Assembly: GCF_000312365.2 (NCBI RefSeq)
Contig: NZ_HG003686.1
Coordinates: 758,538-822,537 of the forward strand
Source of the DNA: Anaerococcus provencensis
GTDB taxonomy: Bacteria > Bacillota > Clostridia > Tissierellales > Peptoniphilaceae
Length of the DNA: 64,000 bases
Direction: 5' to 3'
Each line of letters opens with the position of its first letter. The stretch's first letter is position 1. The position numbers and the translations under genes are program-made. The notes beneath the pieces are model-generated. The model had not been told where the DNA came from. It was given only the letters and a program-made list of their open reading frames with translations, and ran no database searches. Shown here piece after piece: positions 19,685-28,887 of the stretch.

Positions 19685-19715
19685 AAAAGAAAAAAATAAG
19701 GGATAATCCCTTATT
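19685..19715 (-). terminator. Intra-operon terminator between SCIFF precursor and maturase
   Basis: A perfect 9-bp stem, AATAAGGGA (19695-19703) with TCCCTTATT (19707-19715), lies on the minus strand and is followed by a long U-tract (complement of 19685-19696). It sits about 50 nt before the maturase start, so the maturase is likely expressed by partial readthrough. Confidence 0.85.
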
Positions 19716-19860
19716 TATTCTTTTTGCTAACACATTCTTGGTTAGCTACTCCACAGCTTGTTTTGCAAGCAGATTGGCAAGATGTTTGGCATTCACCACA
19801 TCCACCATTTTTCTTGCTATTGTGAAGATTTCTGGTATTTAAAGTTACAATTCTTTTCAT
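19711..19860 (-). CDS. SCIFF ribosomal peptide precursor (six cysteines)
   Basis: A 49-aa peptide beginning MKRIVTLNTRNLHNSKKNGG is encoded directly upstream of the maturase. It carries six cysteines in its second half (positions 21, 24, 28, 32, 36 and 43), with the diagnostic core GGCGECQTSCQSACKTSCG. This matches the SCIFF family (six cysteines in forty-five residues; TIGR03973), whose members are almost universal in Clostridia and are cross-linked by the neighbouring radical SAM enzyme. AAAGGAG lies 7 nt before the ATG, and a consensus promoter is present. The role of SCIFF in the cell is unknown. Confidence 0.96.
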   Translation of the reverse strand: MKRIVTLNTRNLHNSKKNGGCGECQTSCQSACKTSCGVANQECVSKKNK

Positions 19861-19871
19861 ATGTATACTCC

Positions 19872-19892
19872 TTTGTATAATTCCTATACAAA
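19872..19892. promoter_or_regulatory. Inverted repeat in the SCIFF 5' leader
   Basis: TTTGTATA and TATACAAA are perfect 8-bp arms separated by 5 bp. They lie between the SCIFF -10 box and its ribosome-binding site. It could be an operator or an RNA hairpin abutting the Shine-Dalgarno sequence. Confidence 0.6.
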
Positions 19893-19895
19893 TTA

Positions 19896-19924
19896 ATATT
19901 AACAGTTATGAGATAATTTGTCAA
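19896..19924 (-). promoter_or_regulatory. Promoter of the SCIFF gene
   Basis: On the minus strand, TTGACA (19924-19919), a 17-nt spacer and TAATAT (19901-19896). The -35 box overlaps the stop of the upstream decarboxylase gene, so the SCIFF unit is transcribed independently. Confidence 0.75.
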
Positions 19925-21249
19925 TCTAGGATAAGTATTGTATCTTCTATATTCAGTTTAGTCTGATGATCTGTCATATATTTCATAGTAGAAATTATAT
20001 CTTTATCAATTACTTCACCTGGACTTAGGATTGGTATTCCTGGAGGATAGGCATAGACAAACTGCCCACAGATTTTACCAGCTGAATCACCTATGTTAAC
20101 TGTAGATTTTTCTTTAAGTATAGTTTCATATATTTCCATTGATTTTTCTGGTATCTTATAAGCAAAAGAAAAATTATTGGTGGATTTTTTGATCCTTTTA
20201 TCAATATCCAAAAGAGCATCTTGCAAGCGGTCAAATCCTATTTTACTATCAAAAATACTTGCAATAAGTAGGGCATAAGTAGGATATGACATTTCAATTT
20301 CTATTTTTCTATCCCTTAACATTTCTTCTAAAATAAAACCATCGATATCAGTATTAGCAGTAGAAACTAAAATTTTGCTCCTATCTTTTTTATTATCGTT
20401 TACAATTTCTAAATGATCTAAATTGAGATCATAAATTGCATTCAAGTTTTTTTCTAAATCACTATACTTATGATAAAACTCTGGAAATTTATCAATCATT
20501 TCATCAATAGATTGCAAGATTACATATGACGGTGATGACGTTTGAAATATAGCCATATTTCTGCGTATTTCTTTAGAGTAATCCATATTATTAATAAGTA
20601 CAGCAGAAGATGGAGTTAGGGCTGATAAGTTTTTGTGAAATGACGTTATAGCAATAGCAAAATCATTATGATATTTACCAGATAGAACACTATGGGATCC
20701 ATGGGCCATATCAACAATAAGAGGAGTTGAGTAAGTTTTGGCAATACCATATATTTTATCTAAATCTAAATAATAACCTTCATATGATGGTGAAGTAATT
20801 ACTATAGCAGCATAATCCTTATTAGATAAATTCTCTTCTAGGTCCTCATAATCAATGTCAATTATTGCTCCCATATTATCTATAATCACATTTATATAAT
20901 CAGATTTTAAATTATTCAATTCAATAGCATTGTAGACTGACTTATGGGAAGATCTTTGGATAAGGATATTTTTGTTCTCATAAGTTAGGGCTCTAATAGT
21001 AGATAAAATTCCACAAGTTGAACCATTTGTAGAAATTATAGCATCTTCTACTTGATAAATATCAGCTATTTGCTCTTCCATCTGGCAAAATATATCCTTA
21101 GGGTCATTTAGGTTATCAAAACCATAAATTTCTGTTAAATCTCTCTTATAGGGAATATCTTCTCTTAATTTATTAGTTCTTTTTGATCCTGGCATATGAA
21201 AGGGATAGTAATCTTTTTTCAAGTATTGGTCTAATTTTTCGTTAAGCAT
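19921..21249 (-). CDS. Orn/Lys/Arg decarboxylase family PLP enzyme
   Basis: The 442-aa product is of the short YaaO/SpeA-like group of fold-type I basic amino-acid decarboxylases. It starts with the typical YYPFHMPGSKRTNKL and has the cofactor region VDMAHGSHSVLSG. The PLP-lysine motif is AITSFHKNLSALTPSSAVLI (about residue 222). A C-terminal domain ends in AYPPGIPILSPGEVIDK. The substrate (arginine, lysine or ornithine) is not decidable. The ATG at 21249 is chosen because GAGGTG lies at correct spacing; the GTG at 21258 overlaps that site. It is divergent from apt. Confidence 0.9.
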   Translation of the reverse strand: MLNEKLDQYLKKDYYPFHMPGSKRTNKLREDIPYKRDLTEIYGFDNLNDPKDIFCQMEEQIADIYQVEDAIISTNGSTCGILSTIRALTYENKNILIQRSSHKSVYNAIELNNLKSDYINVIIDNMGAIIDIDYEDLEENLSNKDYAAIVITSPSYEGYYLDLDKIYGIAKTYSTPLIVDMAHGSHSVLSGKYHNDFAIAITSFHKNLSALTPSSAVLINNMDYSKEIRRNMAIFQTSSPSYVILQSIDEMIDKFPEFYHKYSDLEKNLNAIYDLNLDHLEIVNDNKKDRSKILVSTANTDIDGFILEEMLRDRKIEIEMSYPTYALLIASIFDSKIGFDRLQDALLDIDKRIKKSTNNFSFAYKIPEKSMEIYETILKEKSTVNIGDSAGKICGQFVYAYPPGIPILSPGEVIDKDIISTMKYMTDHQTKLNIEDTILILD

Positions 21250-21334
21250 AGAAATCACCTCAAATACTATTTTACACTAAATCTTAGAAGATAATAAAGG
21301 TATAATAAGGGTATAAAGATATTTGGAGGATGGA

Positions 21335-21853
21335 ATGGATATTAAATCAAAAATTAGAGTAATCGAAGACTACCCAATAGAAGGGATTTCTTTTAAGGAT
21401 ATTACTACACTTTTAAAAGACAAAGACGCATTTGAAGAATCATTAAATATGCTCGAAAAAGAGCTTGAAGGTATTGACTTTAACTATATCGTAGGTATTG
21501 AGTCTAGAGGGTTCATATTTGGTGCTCCACTAGCTGATAGGCTAGGGGTAGGATTTGTTCCTGTAAGAAAACCAGGCAAGCTACCAGGAGAAATAGAAAA
21601 AGTTTCTTATGAACTAGAATACGGTAGCAATGAACTTGAAATGCATAAAGACGCACTTAATGAGGGAGATAAGGTCGTAATAATAGATGACCTTATAGCA
21701 ACAGGTGGTTCTGCAAAAGCTTGTGCTAAACTAATTGAAACCCTTGGCGCAGAAGTAGCTGCATTTGAATTCTTAATTGAACTTGAAGAATTAAATGCTA
21801 GACAAGCACTAAAAGACTATAAGGTAATATCCCTTGTAAAATACGATCATTAA
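21335..21853 (+). CDS. apt: Adenine phosphoribosyltransferase
   Basis: The 172-aa purine-salvage enzyme converts adenine and PRPP to AMP. The PRPP-binding loop is VVIIDDLIATGGSAKA (about residues 112-127), and the family motifs DYPIEGISFKDIT and GIESRGFIFGAPLA are present. The ATG at 21335 follows TTGGAGG at good spacing; the TTG at 21323 is inside that ribosome-binding site. It is followed by its own terminator. Confidence 0.96.
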   Translation: MDIKSKIRVIEDYPIEGISFKDITTLLKDKDAFEESLNMLEKELEGIDFNYIVGIESRGFIFGAPLADRLGVGFVPVRKPGKLPGEIEKVSYELEYGSNELEMHKDALNEGDKVVIIDDLIATGGSAKACAKLIETLGAEVAAFEFLIELEELNARQALKDYKVISLVKYDH

Positions 21854-21855
21854 AC

Positions 21856-21879
21856 AAAGGCCATCTTATGATGGCTTTT
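21856..21879 (+). terminator. Terminator after apt
   Basis: The stem AAAGGCCATC (21856-21865) pairs with GATGGCTTTT (21870-21879) around a TTAT loop. Confidence 0.8.
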
Positions 21880-21947
21880 ATAAGTTTCTTTATATATTAA
21901 CTTATTTAAAAGGAATCTTTAGATAGTAAAAAATTATATTAGAAAAC

Positions 21948-21975
21948 TTGAATAAGAAAGAAGCCATAGTATAGT
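21948..21975 (+). promoter_or_regulatory. Promoter of dnaJ-clpB
   Basis: TTGAAT (21948-21953), a 16-nt spacer and TATAGT (21970-21975). The predicted start, near 21982, falls at the CtsR-like box. Confidence 0.55.
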
Positions 21976-21983
21976 AAGATTAA

Positions 21984-22000
21984 GGTCAGAGATGGTCAAA
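21984..22000. promoter_or_regulatory. CtsR-type operator
   Basis: GGTCAGA-GAT-GGTCAAA matches the CtsR heptad direct repeat (RGTCAAA-NAN-RGTCAAA) with one mismatch. It covers the predicted transcription start of the dnaJ-clpB operon. CtsR represses clp genes in low-GC Gram-positives and leaves DNA on heat stress. Confidence 0.85.
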
Positions 22001-22023
22001 TAAAGATAAAGATGGAGGCGTAA

Positions 22024-22953
22024 ATGAAATATAAAGATTATTATGAATTATTGGGAGTGGACAAAAAAGCAAGTGATGCAGATATCAAGAAAGCATACAG
22101 GAAACTTGCAAAAAAGTACCACCCAGACCTTCATCCAGATGATAAAGATGCTCAAGATAAATTTAGTGAAATAAACGAAGCTTATGAAGTGCTATCAGAT
22201 CCTGAGAAAAGAAAAAAATACGATATGTTTGGCAAAAACGCTAATTTCTCTGGTGGACAAAATTTCAATCCAAGTGATTTTGGTTTTGATTTTGGAAACT
22301 TTGGCAGGGGTGGTAGCTATAGCTATTCAACAGGTGGAGATAGCGGTTTTTCAGACTTCTTTGATACACTTTTTGGTGGCATAGGAAGGACTGCTTCTTC
22401 TGCTAGGTCCCAATCAAAAAGATTTACTAATGGATCAGGCTTTAATGCCAAGAAAAAAAGCACTTTAGATGCAAAAGTAGAGATATCAATAGATGAAGCT
22501 ATCAATGGTACTAGTAAAATTATAGCTGTTAAAGATGTCAATTCTACAAAAAATGTAGAGATTTCTATACCAAAAGGAATAAAAAATAACAATAAAATTA
22601 AGGTCAATGGTTCAAAATTTGGTATAAATGCTTATATTTTGGCAAAAGTTATTATAAAAGAAGAAGATAATCGTAGGGTTGAAGGCAACGACATTATACA
22701 AAAAGAAATAATTATGCCATGGGATGCCTATTTTGGCACTAAGAAGAAAATTTCTACCCTTGATGGAAGTCTTATGGTAACCATTCCCGAAAAAATCCAT
22801 TCTGGACAAAAGATTAGGCTAAAGGGCTTTGGTTACAAGGATAGAAAGGGCAAGAAGGGTGATTTGATCTTAGAATTGATGGTTGATAACCCAGAAAATA
22901 TGAGCGAAGAAGCAAAAGAACTATACCAAAAATTAAGTGAAATAGGGGGATAA
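22024..22953 (+). CDS. DnaJ/CbpA-type J-domain co-chaperone
   Basis: The 309-aa protein has a J-domain (residues 4-68; [35 protein letters not shown] with the HPD triad). A Gly/Phe-rich linker follows (about 75-130). The C-terminal substrate-binding domains (about 140-300; ITMP-like [20 protein letters not shown]) lack the CxxCxGxG zinc finger, so this is a CbpA-like class II J-protein. It sits 3 nt before clpB under a CtsR-like box, implying a dedicated link between DnaK loading and ClpB disaggregation. It is not the dnaK-operon DnaJ. Confidence 0.92.
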   Translation: MKYKDYYELLGVDKKASDADIKKAYRKLAKKYHPDLHPDDKDAQDKFSEINEAYEVLSDPEKRKKYDMFGKNANFSGGQNFNPSDFGFDFGNFGRGGSYSYSTGGDSGFSDFFDTLFGGIGRTASSARSQSKRFTNGSGFNAKKKSTLDAKVEISIDEAINGTSKIIAVKDVNSTKNVEISIPKGIKNNNKIKVNGSKFGINAYILAKVIIKEEDNRRVEGNDIIQKEIIMPWDAYFGTKKKISTLDGSLMVTIPEKIHSGQKIRLKGFGYKDRKGKKGDLILELMVDNPENMSEEAKELYQKLSEIGG

Positions 22954-22956
22954 GTT

Positions 22957-25539
22957 ATGGATTATAAAAAATTTACACAAAAATCATTAGAAGCAATAAA
23001 TGATGCAAATAGCATAGCAATCAAAAACTCCAATCCAGAAGTTAATGAAATTCACTTAAACTATGCTAGTATTGAAAACTCAGATTCTATAGTAGCTCAG
23101 GTGATAAAGACTATGGATGTTGATTTCAATGCTTATAGAAACGAAATAAAGGATTTAGTAGAAAGACTTCCACAAGCAAGTGGAGGCTCTGATATCTATC
23201 CAACACAAACATTTACCAGGATACTCCTTAAGAGTGAAGATGAAGCCAAGGCTATGGGAGATAGTTTTGTTTCCCTTGAGCATATATTTTTAGCACTATT
23301 AAATGAAAAAACTAAAGTCAGTGATATCAACAAGAGATATGGCTTGACCTACAAGACTTTTAAAAATTCTATAGAAAAGGTCAGAAAAGGTCAAAAAGTT
23401 ACTAGCGATAATCCAGAAGAAACTAATAATCCATTGGAAAAATTTGGTCGTGATCTTACTCAGGAAGCTAGAGAGGGTAAAATAGATCCAGTTATAGGTC
23501 GTGATAGTGAGATAAGAAATGCTCTTAGAATTTTATCAAGACGTAAGAAAAACAATCCAGTATTGATTGGTAATCCAGGTGTTGGTAAAACGGCCATAGT
23601 AGAGGGACTAGCACAAAGAATTGTAAATAACGACGTTCCAGAGCCTTTACAAGGTAGAACTATATTTTCTCTTGACATGGGTTCTCTTGTAGCAGGTGCA
23701 AAATATCGCGGTCAGTTCGAAGAAAGATTAAAGGCAGTCCTTGAAGAAGTACAAAATTCTGACGGTCAAATAATAATGTTTATAGATGAAATCCACACTC
23801 TAGTTGGTGCTGGCAAATCAGAAGGCGCTATGGATGCATCAAATATTATGAAACCAATGCTTGCCCGTGGTGAGATAAAGGTAATCGGAGCAACCACCTT
23901 AAACGAATACCGTGAATATATTGAAAAAGATGGCGCCCTTGAAAGACGTTTCCAAAAAGTAATGGTTAATGAACCGAGTGTTGAAGATACTATTAGTATC
24001 TTAAGGGGTATCAAAGACAAGTACGAAATCTTTCACGGTATTAGAATACAAGATAGTGCTGTAATAGCCGCGGCCCAATTATCTGATAGGTACATTAGCG
24101 ATAGATTTCTTCCAGATAAGGCTATAGATTTAATGGATGAGGCCTGTGCTACAGTCCGTACAGAAATTGATACAATGCCAACTTATCTTGATGAGGAGAA
24201 GAGAAAATTATTGCAATTGCAAATAGAAATCACTGCTCTTAAAAAAGAAGAAGATGAATCGTCAAAAGAAAGATTAAATATTCTAGAAAGAGAATTAGCT
24301 GACCTATCAGAAAAATATGATGCGGACTTTTTAAGATGGAAAGAACAAAAATCTTCAATCGATGATGTAAAAAATATCAAAGAAGAGATAGACAAGGTAA
24401 AGGTAGAAATAGATAAGGCAGAACGTAATTATGACTTTGAAAAACTTTCTGAACTTAGATATGGAACTCTTCCAGGTCTTGAAGAAAAATTAAAGAAAGC
24501 TAGTGACTTATCACAAAATAATAATGAAGATTCTATAAAAGAAGTGGTAACAGACGAAGATGTTGCTGATGTTGTAAGCAATTGGACAGGAATACCAGTA
24601 TCAAAACTTGTAGAAAGTGAAAGAGAAAAGATACTATCTTTGCCTGATAAGCTTCATCAAAGAGTAATAGGCCAAGATCAAGCAGTAGAAGCTGTTTCAG
24701 AAGCTATAATTCGTGCTAGAAGTGGACTAAAGGATGCATCTAAACCAATTGGGTCTTTTATATTCTTAGGTCCAACTGGTGTTGGTAAGACAGAACTTGC
24801 AAAGGCATTATCTGAAGCAATGTTTGATGACGAGAACCATATGATAAGAATTGATATGAGTGAATATATGGAAAAATACTCAGTATCAAGACTTATAGGT
24901 GCAGCTCCTGGTTATGTTGGTTATGAAGAAGGTGGACAACTAACAGAAGCAGTACGCCGTATGCCTTATGCCGTTATCTTATTTGATGAGATTGAAAAAG
25001 CTCATCCAGATGTATTTAATATATTATTACAAGTCCTGGATGATGGCAGATTAACTGATAGTATGGGTAGAACAGTAGACTTTAAAAATACAATTATTAT
25101 AATGACTTCAAATATAGGAAGCCAATATTTATTAGATGGTCTAAAAGATGATGGTACCATTGATGATATGAATCAAAAATTAGTAGAAGAAGCTTTAAGA
25201 ACTTCTTTTAAACCAGAATTCTTAAATCGTATTGATGATATAGTAATGTTTAGCCCATTAACTAGCGATCAAGTTTATAAGATTATAGACTTACAAGTGG
25301 CTGATATTAGAAAGAGACTAAAAGACTTAAATATAGACTTGGATATAACTCCAAGAGCTAAGGAATATATTCTTGCTAATTCTTACGATGTAGATTATGG
25401 TGCAAGACCAGTAAAAAGATACCTACAAAAGAATGTTGAAACAAAACTAGGTAAGCTCATTATTGAAGGCAAAGTAAAAGCAAAAGATAAGGCAATACTA
25501 GACCTTGGAGAAAATAATGAATTAACTTTCAAAGTTTGA
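22957..25539 (+). CDS. clpB: ATP-dependent disaggregase ClpB
   Basis: The 860-aa AAA+ chaperone works with DnaK to rescue aggregated proteins. The Clp N-domain is residues 1-145. NBD1 has Walker [21 protein letters not shown] (about 200), and the long coiled-coil M-domain spans about 400-520. NBD2 has Walker [21 protein letters not shown] (about 602), the pore loop [17 protein letters not shown] and sensor motifs near [11 protein letters not shown]. The full M-domain makes it ClpB and not ClpC. It is co-transcribed with the J-protein and ends in a strong terminator. Confidence 0.97.
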   Translation: MDYKKFTQKSLEAINDANSIAIKNSNPEVNEIHLNYASIENSDSIVAQVIKTMDVDFNAYRNEIKDLVERLPQASGGSDIYPTQTFTRILLKSEDEAKAMGDSFVSLEHIFLALLNEKTKVSDINKRYGLTYKTFKNSIEKVRKGQKVTSDNPEETNNPLEKFGRDLTQEAREGKIDPVIGRDSEIRNALRILSRRKKNNPVLIGNPGVGKTAIVEGLAQRIVNNDVPEPLQGRTIFSLDMGSLVAGAKYRGQFEERLKAVLEEVQNSDGQIIMFIDEIHTLVGAGKSEGAMDASNIMKPMLARGEIKVIGATTLNEYREYIEKDGALERRFQKVMVNEPSVEDTISILRGIKDKYEIFHGIRIQDSAVIAAAQLSDRYISDRFLPDKAIDLMDEACATVRTEIDTMPTYLDEEKRKLLQLQIEITALKKEEDESSKERLNILERELADLSEKYDADFLRWKEQKSSIDDVKNIKEEIDKVKVEIDKAERNYDFEKLSELRYGTLPGLEEKLKKASDLSQNNNEDSIKEVVTDEDVADVVSNWTGIPVSKLVESEREKILSLPDKLHQRVIGQDQAVEAVSEAIIRARSGLKDASKPIGSFIFLGPTGVGKTELAKALSEAMFDDENHMIRIDMSEYMEKYSVSRLIGAAPGYVGYEEGGQLTEAVRRMPYAVILFDEIEKAHPDVFNILLQVLDDGRLTDSMGRTVDFKNTIIIMTSNIGSQYLLDGLKDDGTIDDMNQKLVEEALRTSFKPEFLNRIDDIVMFSPLTSDQVYKIIDLQVADIRKRLKDLNIDLDITPRAKEYILANSYDVDYGARPVKRYLQKNVETKLGKLIIEGKVKAKDKAILDLGENNELTFKV

Positions 25540-25544
25540 TAAGG

Positions 25545-25567
25545 ACGGGCTTTACGGCCCGTTTTTT
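25545..25567 (+). terminator. Terminator after clpB
   Basis: ACGGGC (25545-25550) pairs with GCCCGT (25557-25562), followed by a run of six T. Confidence 0.9.
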
Positions 25568-25580
25568 ATACCCTAGCAAA

Positions 25581-25626
25581 ACACTATATATAGTATGTCA
25601 TTTACAAATAACACTACATATGGTAT
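25581..25626. promoter_or_regulatory. Two NrdR boxes
   Basis: ACACTATATATAGTAT (25581-25596) and ACACTACATATGGTAT (25611-25626) match the NrdR-box consensus. Their starts are 30 bp apart, about three helical turns, as is usual for paired NrdR sites. The second box lies between the -35 and -10 elements of the nrdD promoter, fitting repression by ATP/dATP-loaded NrdR. Confidence 0.88.
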
Positions 25627-25629
25627 ACT
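25601..25629 (+). promoter_or_regulatory. Promoter of nrdD-nrdG
   Basis: TTTACA (25601-25606), a 17-nt spacer and TATACT (25624-25629), embedded in the NrdR-box region. Confidence 0.7.
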
Positions 25630-25653
25630 TTTATAGAAATTGGAGGGGTAAAT

Positions 25654-27771
25654 ATGACTGAAGTAATAAAAAGAGACGGTAGAAAAACTAAATTCAATAC
25701 AGAAAAAATTGTAATAGCTATAGAAAAAGCAATGAAAAGCCCGAGTGGTATATACATAGAAAATCAAGCAAGTGAAATTGCAAATGAGATTAAAAACGAA
25801 GTTAAAGATAAAGAAATATCCATATATGACATAGAAGACTTAGTTTACTATAAATTAATCGAAAGAAGTAATCCTGCCACAGCTAGAGCCTATGAATCCT
25901 ACAAGTCAATACAAACATACAAAAGAGAGCAAAACACTTCCGATAAAGATATATTATCTCTATTAAATATGACAAATATAGATGTAATGGAGGAAAATTC
26001 TAATAAGAATCCTGTAATTGCATCTACTCAAAGAGACTTGATAGCTGGAGAAGTTGCAAAAGATATAGCAAAAAGAAAGCTTATACCCGCTGATTTGGTA
26101 GAAGCTCACGAATCAGGTGCAATCCATATCCACGACCTTGACTACCTAATTCAACCAATATTTAACTGTTGTTTAGTAGATATGAAAGATATGCTTGACA
26201 ATGGGACTGTAATTAATGGCAAGATGATAGAAAGTCCAAAGTCTTTTCAAGTAGCATGCAATGTGATGACTCAAATTATAGCCCAGATTGCATCAAATCA
26301 ATATGGTGGTCAGTCAATAAACATATCATGTCTAAGCCCATATTTAAAAAAGTCCTACAAGAAGAATCTTAAATTAGCTAACGAGACTCTAGAAGATAGT
26401 AAAAAGGCTGAGTCAATGGCAACTGCTATGACCCAAAAAGACTTGGAATCTGGTATACAAACTATTCAATACCAGATAAATACACTTATGACTAGCAATG
26501 GACAAGCTCCATTTGTAACACTATTTATGCACACAGATGACAACGACCCATACCTAGATCAAACAGTAAAAATTATTGAAGAAATCCTTAATCAAAGAAT
26601 ACAAGGGATAAAAAACGAAGCAGGTGTATATGTTACACCAGCCTTTCCAAAGCTAATATATGTCCTAGATGAAAATAATATCCACGAAGACAGCAAGTAT
26701 TACTATCTAACGGAACTTGCGAGCAAATGCACTGCTAAAAGAATGTATCCTGATTATATTTCCGCTAAGAAGATGAGAGAAAATTACGAGGGAAATGTAT
26801 TTTCTCCAATGGGTTGCAGGGCATTTTTGCCTCCATACAAAGATGAAAATGGCAAGTACAAATTTGATGGAAGATTCAATATGGGAGTTTGTACCATCAA
26901 TCTCCCACAAATAGGAATCCTTGCTAGAAATGACCAAGATAAATTCTTTGAAATTCTCTATAAAAGACTAGATCTTGTCAAAGAAGTTGGCCTATTGAGA
27001 TATGAACATCTATCAAAAGTAACAAGTGATAGTTCCCCAATCCACTTTAGCCATGGGGCTATAGCAAGACTGCCAAAACACACACCTATAAAGCCACTTC
27101 TCGAAAATGGCTATGCTACAGTAACAATAGGCTATATCGGAATATATGAAGCAAGTATCCTTGTTACCGGAAAATCTCATACTAGTGATGTCGGCAAAGA
27201 ATTTGCTAAGAAAATAATGAAATTATTAAATGATAAAAAAGAAGAATGGACTAAGGAGTACGGAATAGCCTTTGCTGTATACGGCACACCAGCAGAAAGT
27301 TTGACCCATAGGTTCTGCTCAATAGATAAGAAAAGATTTGGTGATATCAAAGATGTAACAGACAAGGGATATTATACAAACTCTTTCCATGTTGATGTAA
27401 GAGAAGAAATTTCTGTATTTGATAAGTTTGATTTTGAAAGTGAATTTCAAGCTCTTTCAACAGGTGGTTGTATTTCCTATGCTGAAATACCTAATATGAC
27501 AAAAAACCACCAGGCGCTGTTAACTATGATTAAATATATTTACGACCATATCCAATATGCTGAGTTTAACACAAAGTCTGACTATTGCGCTAACTGTGGT
27601 TTTGATGGTGAAATTCTATTAAATGATGAGAACGAATGGTACTGTCCAAATTGTGGTAACAAAGACCGAAGCACACTTACAGTGGTCCGTAGGACTTGTG
27701 GCTACCTTGGAGAAAACTTTTGGAATGAAGGAAGGACAAAAGAAATAAAAGCTAGGGTGCTTCATATATGA
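25654..27771 (+). CDS. nrdD: Anaerobic ribonucleoside-triphosphate reductase
   Basis: The 705-aa class III reductase makes dNTPs without oxygen. An N-terminal ATP-cone (residues 1-90; VIKRDGRKTKFNTEKIVIAI) provides allosteric control. The active-site region includes GAIHIHDLDYL and the FNMGVCTINLPQIG strand. The C-terminus carries a four-Cys zinc site (CANCGFDG and CPNCGNKD) and the glycyl-radical loop RRTCGYLG. GGAGGGG precedes the ATG. The stop overlaps the nrdG start (ATGA). Confidence 0.97.
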   Translation: MTEVIKRDGRKTKFNTEKIVIAIEKAMKSPSGIYIENQASEIANEIKNEVKDKEISIYDIEDLVYYKLIERSNPATARAYESYKSIQTYKREQNTSDKDILSLLNMTNIDVMEENSNKNPVIASTQRDLIAGEVAKDIAKRKLIPADLVEAHESGAIHIHDLDYLIQPIFNCCLVDMKDMLDNGTVINGKMIESPKSFQVACNVMTQIIAQIASNQYGGQSINISCLSPYLKKSYKKNLKLANETLEDSKKAESMATAMTQKDLESGIQTIQYQINTLMTSNGQAPFVTLFMHTDDNDPYLDQTVKIIEEILNQRIQGIKNEAGVYVTPAFPKLIYVLDENNIHEDSKYYYLTELASKCTAKRMYPDYISAKKMRENYEGNVFSPMGCRAFLPPYKDENGKYKFDGRFNMGVCTINLPQIGILARNDQDKFFEILYKRLDLVKEVGLLRYEHLSKVTSDSSPIHFSHGAIARLPKHTPIKPLLENGYATVTIGYIGIYEASILVTGKSHTSDVGKEFAKKIMKLLNDKKEEWTKEYGIAFAVYGTPAESLTHRFCSIDKKRFGDIKDVTDKGYYTNSFHVDVREEISVFDKFDFESEFQALSTGGCISYAEIPNMTKNHQALLTMIKYIYDHIQYAEFNTKSDYCANCGFDGEILLNDENEWYCPNCGNKDRSTLTVVRRTCGYLGENFWNEGRTKEIKARVLHI

Positions 27772-28258
27772 ATTATGGACAAATAAGAAAATATGATATA
27801 GCAAATGGACCAGGAATTAGGACCAGCATATTTGTAACAGGCTGTAGCCTAAACTGTAAAAACTGCTTTAATAAAGACTACCAAAATCCTAGTTTTGGAA
27901 ATCTTTGGACCGAAAAAGAAGATGAATTATTGATTTCATATTTAAGTGATCCTAATGTATCAGGCCTAACCATTCTTGGTGGCGAACCTTTTGAAAATGC
28001 TCAAGGACTAATTTCCTTACTAAAAAAATCAAAACTAATAAGTCCATCTGGATATACTCTGGCTATACTTATGATTTCCTAATAAAACACGAGGATACTC
28101 TTGAACTTCTCAAACTTGTCGATGTTCTTGTAGATGGTCCTTTTATTGAAAGTATGAAAGATCTTAACCTCTATTTTAGAGGATCAAGAAATCAAAGAAT
28201 AATTGATGTAAAAGAAAGTTTGCTAAATGATGAACTTATCCTCCTTGAAGGGTATTAA
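27768..28258 (+). pseudogene. nrdG: Anaerobic RNR-activating protein, frameshifted in an A7 tract
   Basis: The N-terminal part reads as NrdG, a radical SAM enzyme that makes the glycyl radical on NrdD. The motif CSLNCKNCFNKDY (CX3CX2C) and LTILGGEPFENAQGL are intact. After the A7 run at 28022-28028 the frame goes wrong and stops at 28080-28082, giving 104 aa. Reading one base back restores IWIYSGYTYDFLIKHED, then VDVLVDGPFIESMKD and RGSRNQRIIDV, ending with LLEGY and a stop at 28256-28258. These are normal NrdG C-terminal motifs. One missing A explains everything. The tract is also a perfect A AAA AAA slippery heptamer in the correct phase for -1 slippage. Loss of NrdG would be lethal for strict anaerobic dNTP synthesis unless another copy exists. 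Confidence 0.9.
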
Positions 28259-28284
28259 TAATATATAGACAAATAGGAGGAAAT

Positions 28285-28878
28285 ATGAAAATTAAGAACA
28301 ATAAGAAATCAGGTTTTGGAACTATAGGCATCATAATTGCAATAGTTGTCATTCTATTAGTCCTAACAGTTCCGACCTACAATAGACTTGCAGGAGCTCG
28401 TGAAGATGTAAACGAAGCCTACGCACAAGTGCAAAATGTTGTACAAAGAAGAGCTGACTTGATACCAAACCTTGTAAACACAGTAAAGGGTTATTCTGAT
28501 TATGAAGGAGAGACCTTAACAAAGGTAACTGAAGCAAGGGCTGGAGTTAAAAATGCATCTTCACCACAAGAATTGGCTGATGCTAATGAAAAAGTTAGCC
28601 AAGCTATAAGAGACATAAATGTAGTTGCAGAAGCATATCCAGACCTAAAAGCAAATACTCAGTACACACAACTAATGGATGAGCTTGCTGGTTCTGAAAA
28701 TAGGATTTCTGTCGAAAGAGGAAATTATAACAGCGCTGTAAAGAAATATAATTCTGACATTAAAAAATTCCCAACTAATATTATAGCTGGAATTACTGGC
28801 TATGACCAAGCAGAGTATTTCCAAGCAAGTGAAGGAAGCGAAAACGCACCAACTGTCGATTTTAGCAAAGATAATTAG
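28285..28878 (+). CDS. lemA: LemA family membrane protein
   Basis: The 197-aa protein has one N-terminal membrane span (IGIIIAIVVILLVLTVPTYNRLAG) followed by a long helical domain. The LemA signature is NAYAQVQN-type: EDVNEAYAQVQNVVQRRADLIPNLVNTVKGY. The helical hairpin faces outside in some models. It forms a pair with the TPM-domain protein that follows after 9 nt, a very common arrangement of uncertain function, possibly cell-envelope maintenance. Confidence 0.95.
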   Translation: MKIKNNKKSGFGTIGIIIAIVVILLVLTVPTYNRLAGAREDVNEAYAQVQNVVQRRADLIPNLVNTVKGYSDYEGETLTKVTEARAGVKNASSPQELADANEKVSQAIRDINVVAEAYPDLKANTQYTQLMDELAGSENRISVERGNYNSAVKKYNSDIKKFPTNIIAGITGYDQAEYFQASEGSENAPTVDFSKDN

Positions 28879-28887
28879 AGGTGGATT

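Noticed and set aside
21900..22023. CIRCE element (HrcA) for the dnaJ-clpB operon
   Set aside because: No TTAGCACTC/GAGTGCTAA repeat; the CtsR-type repeat explains the region.
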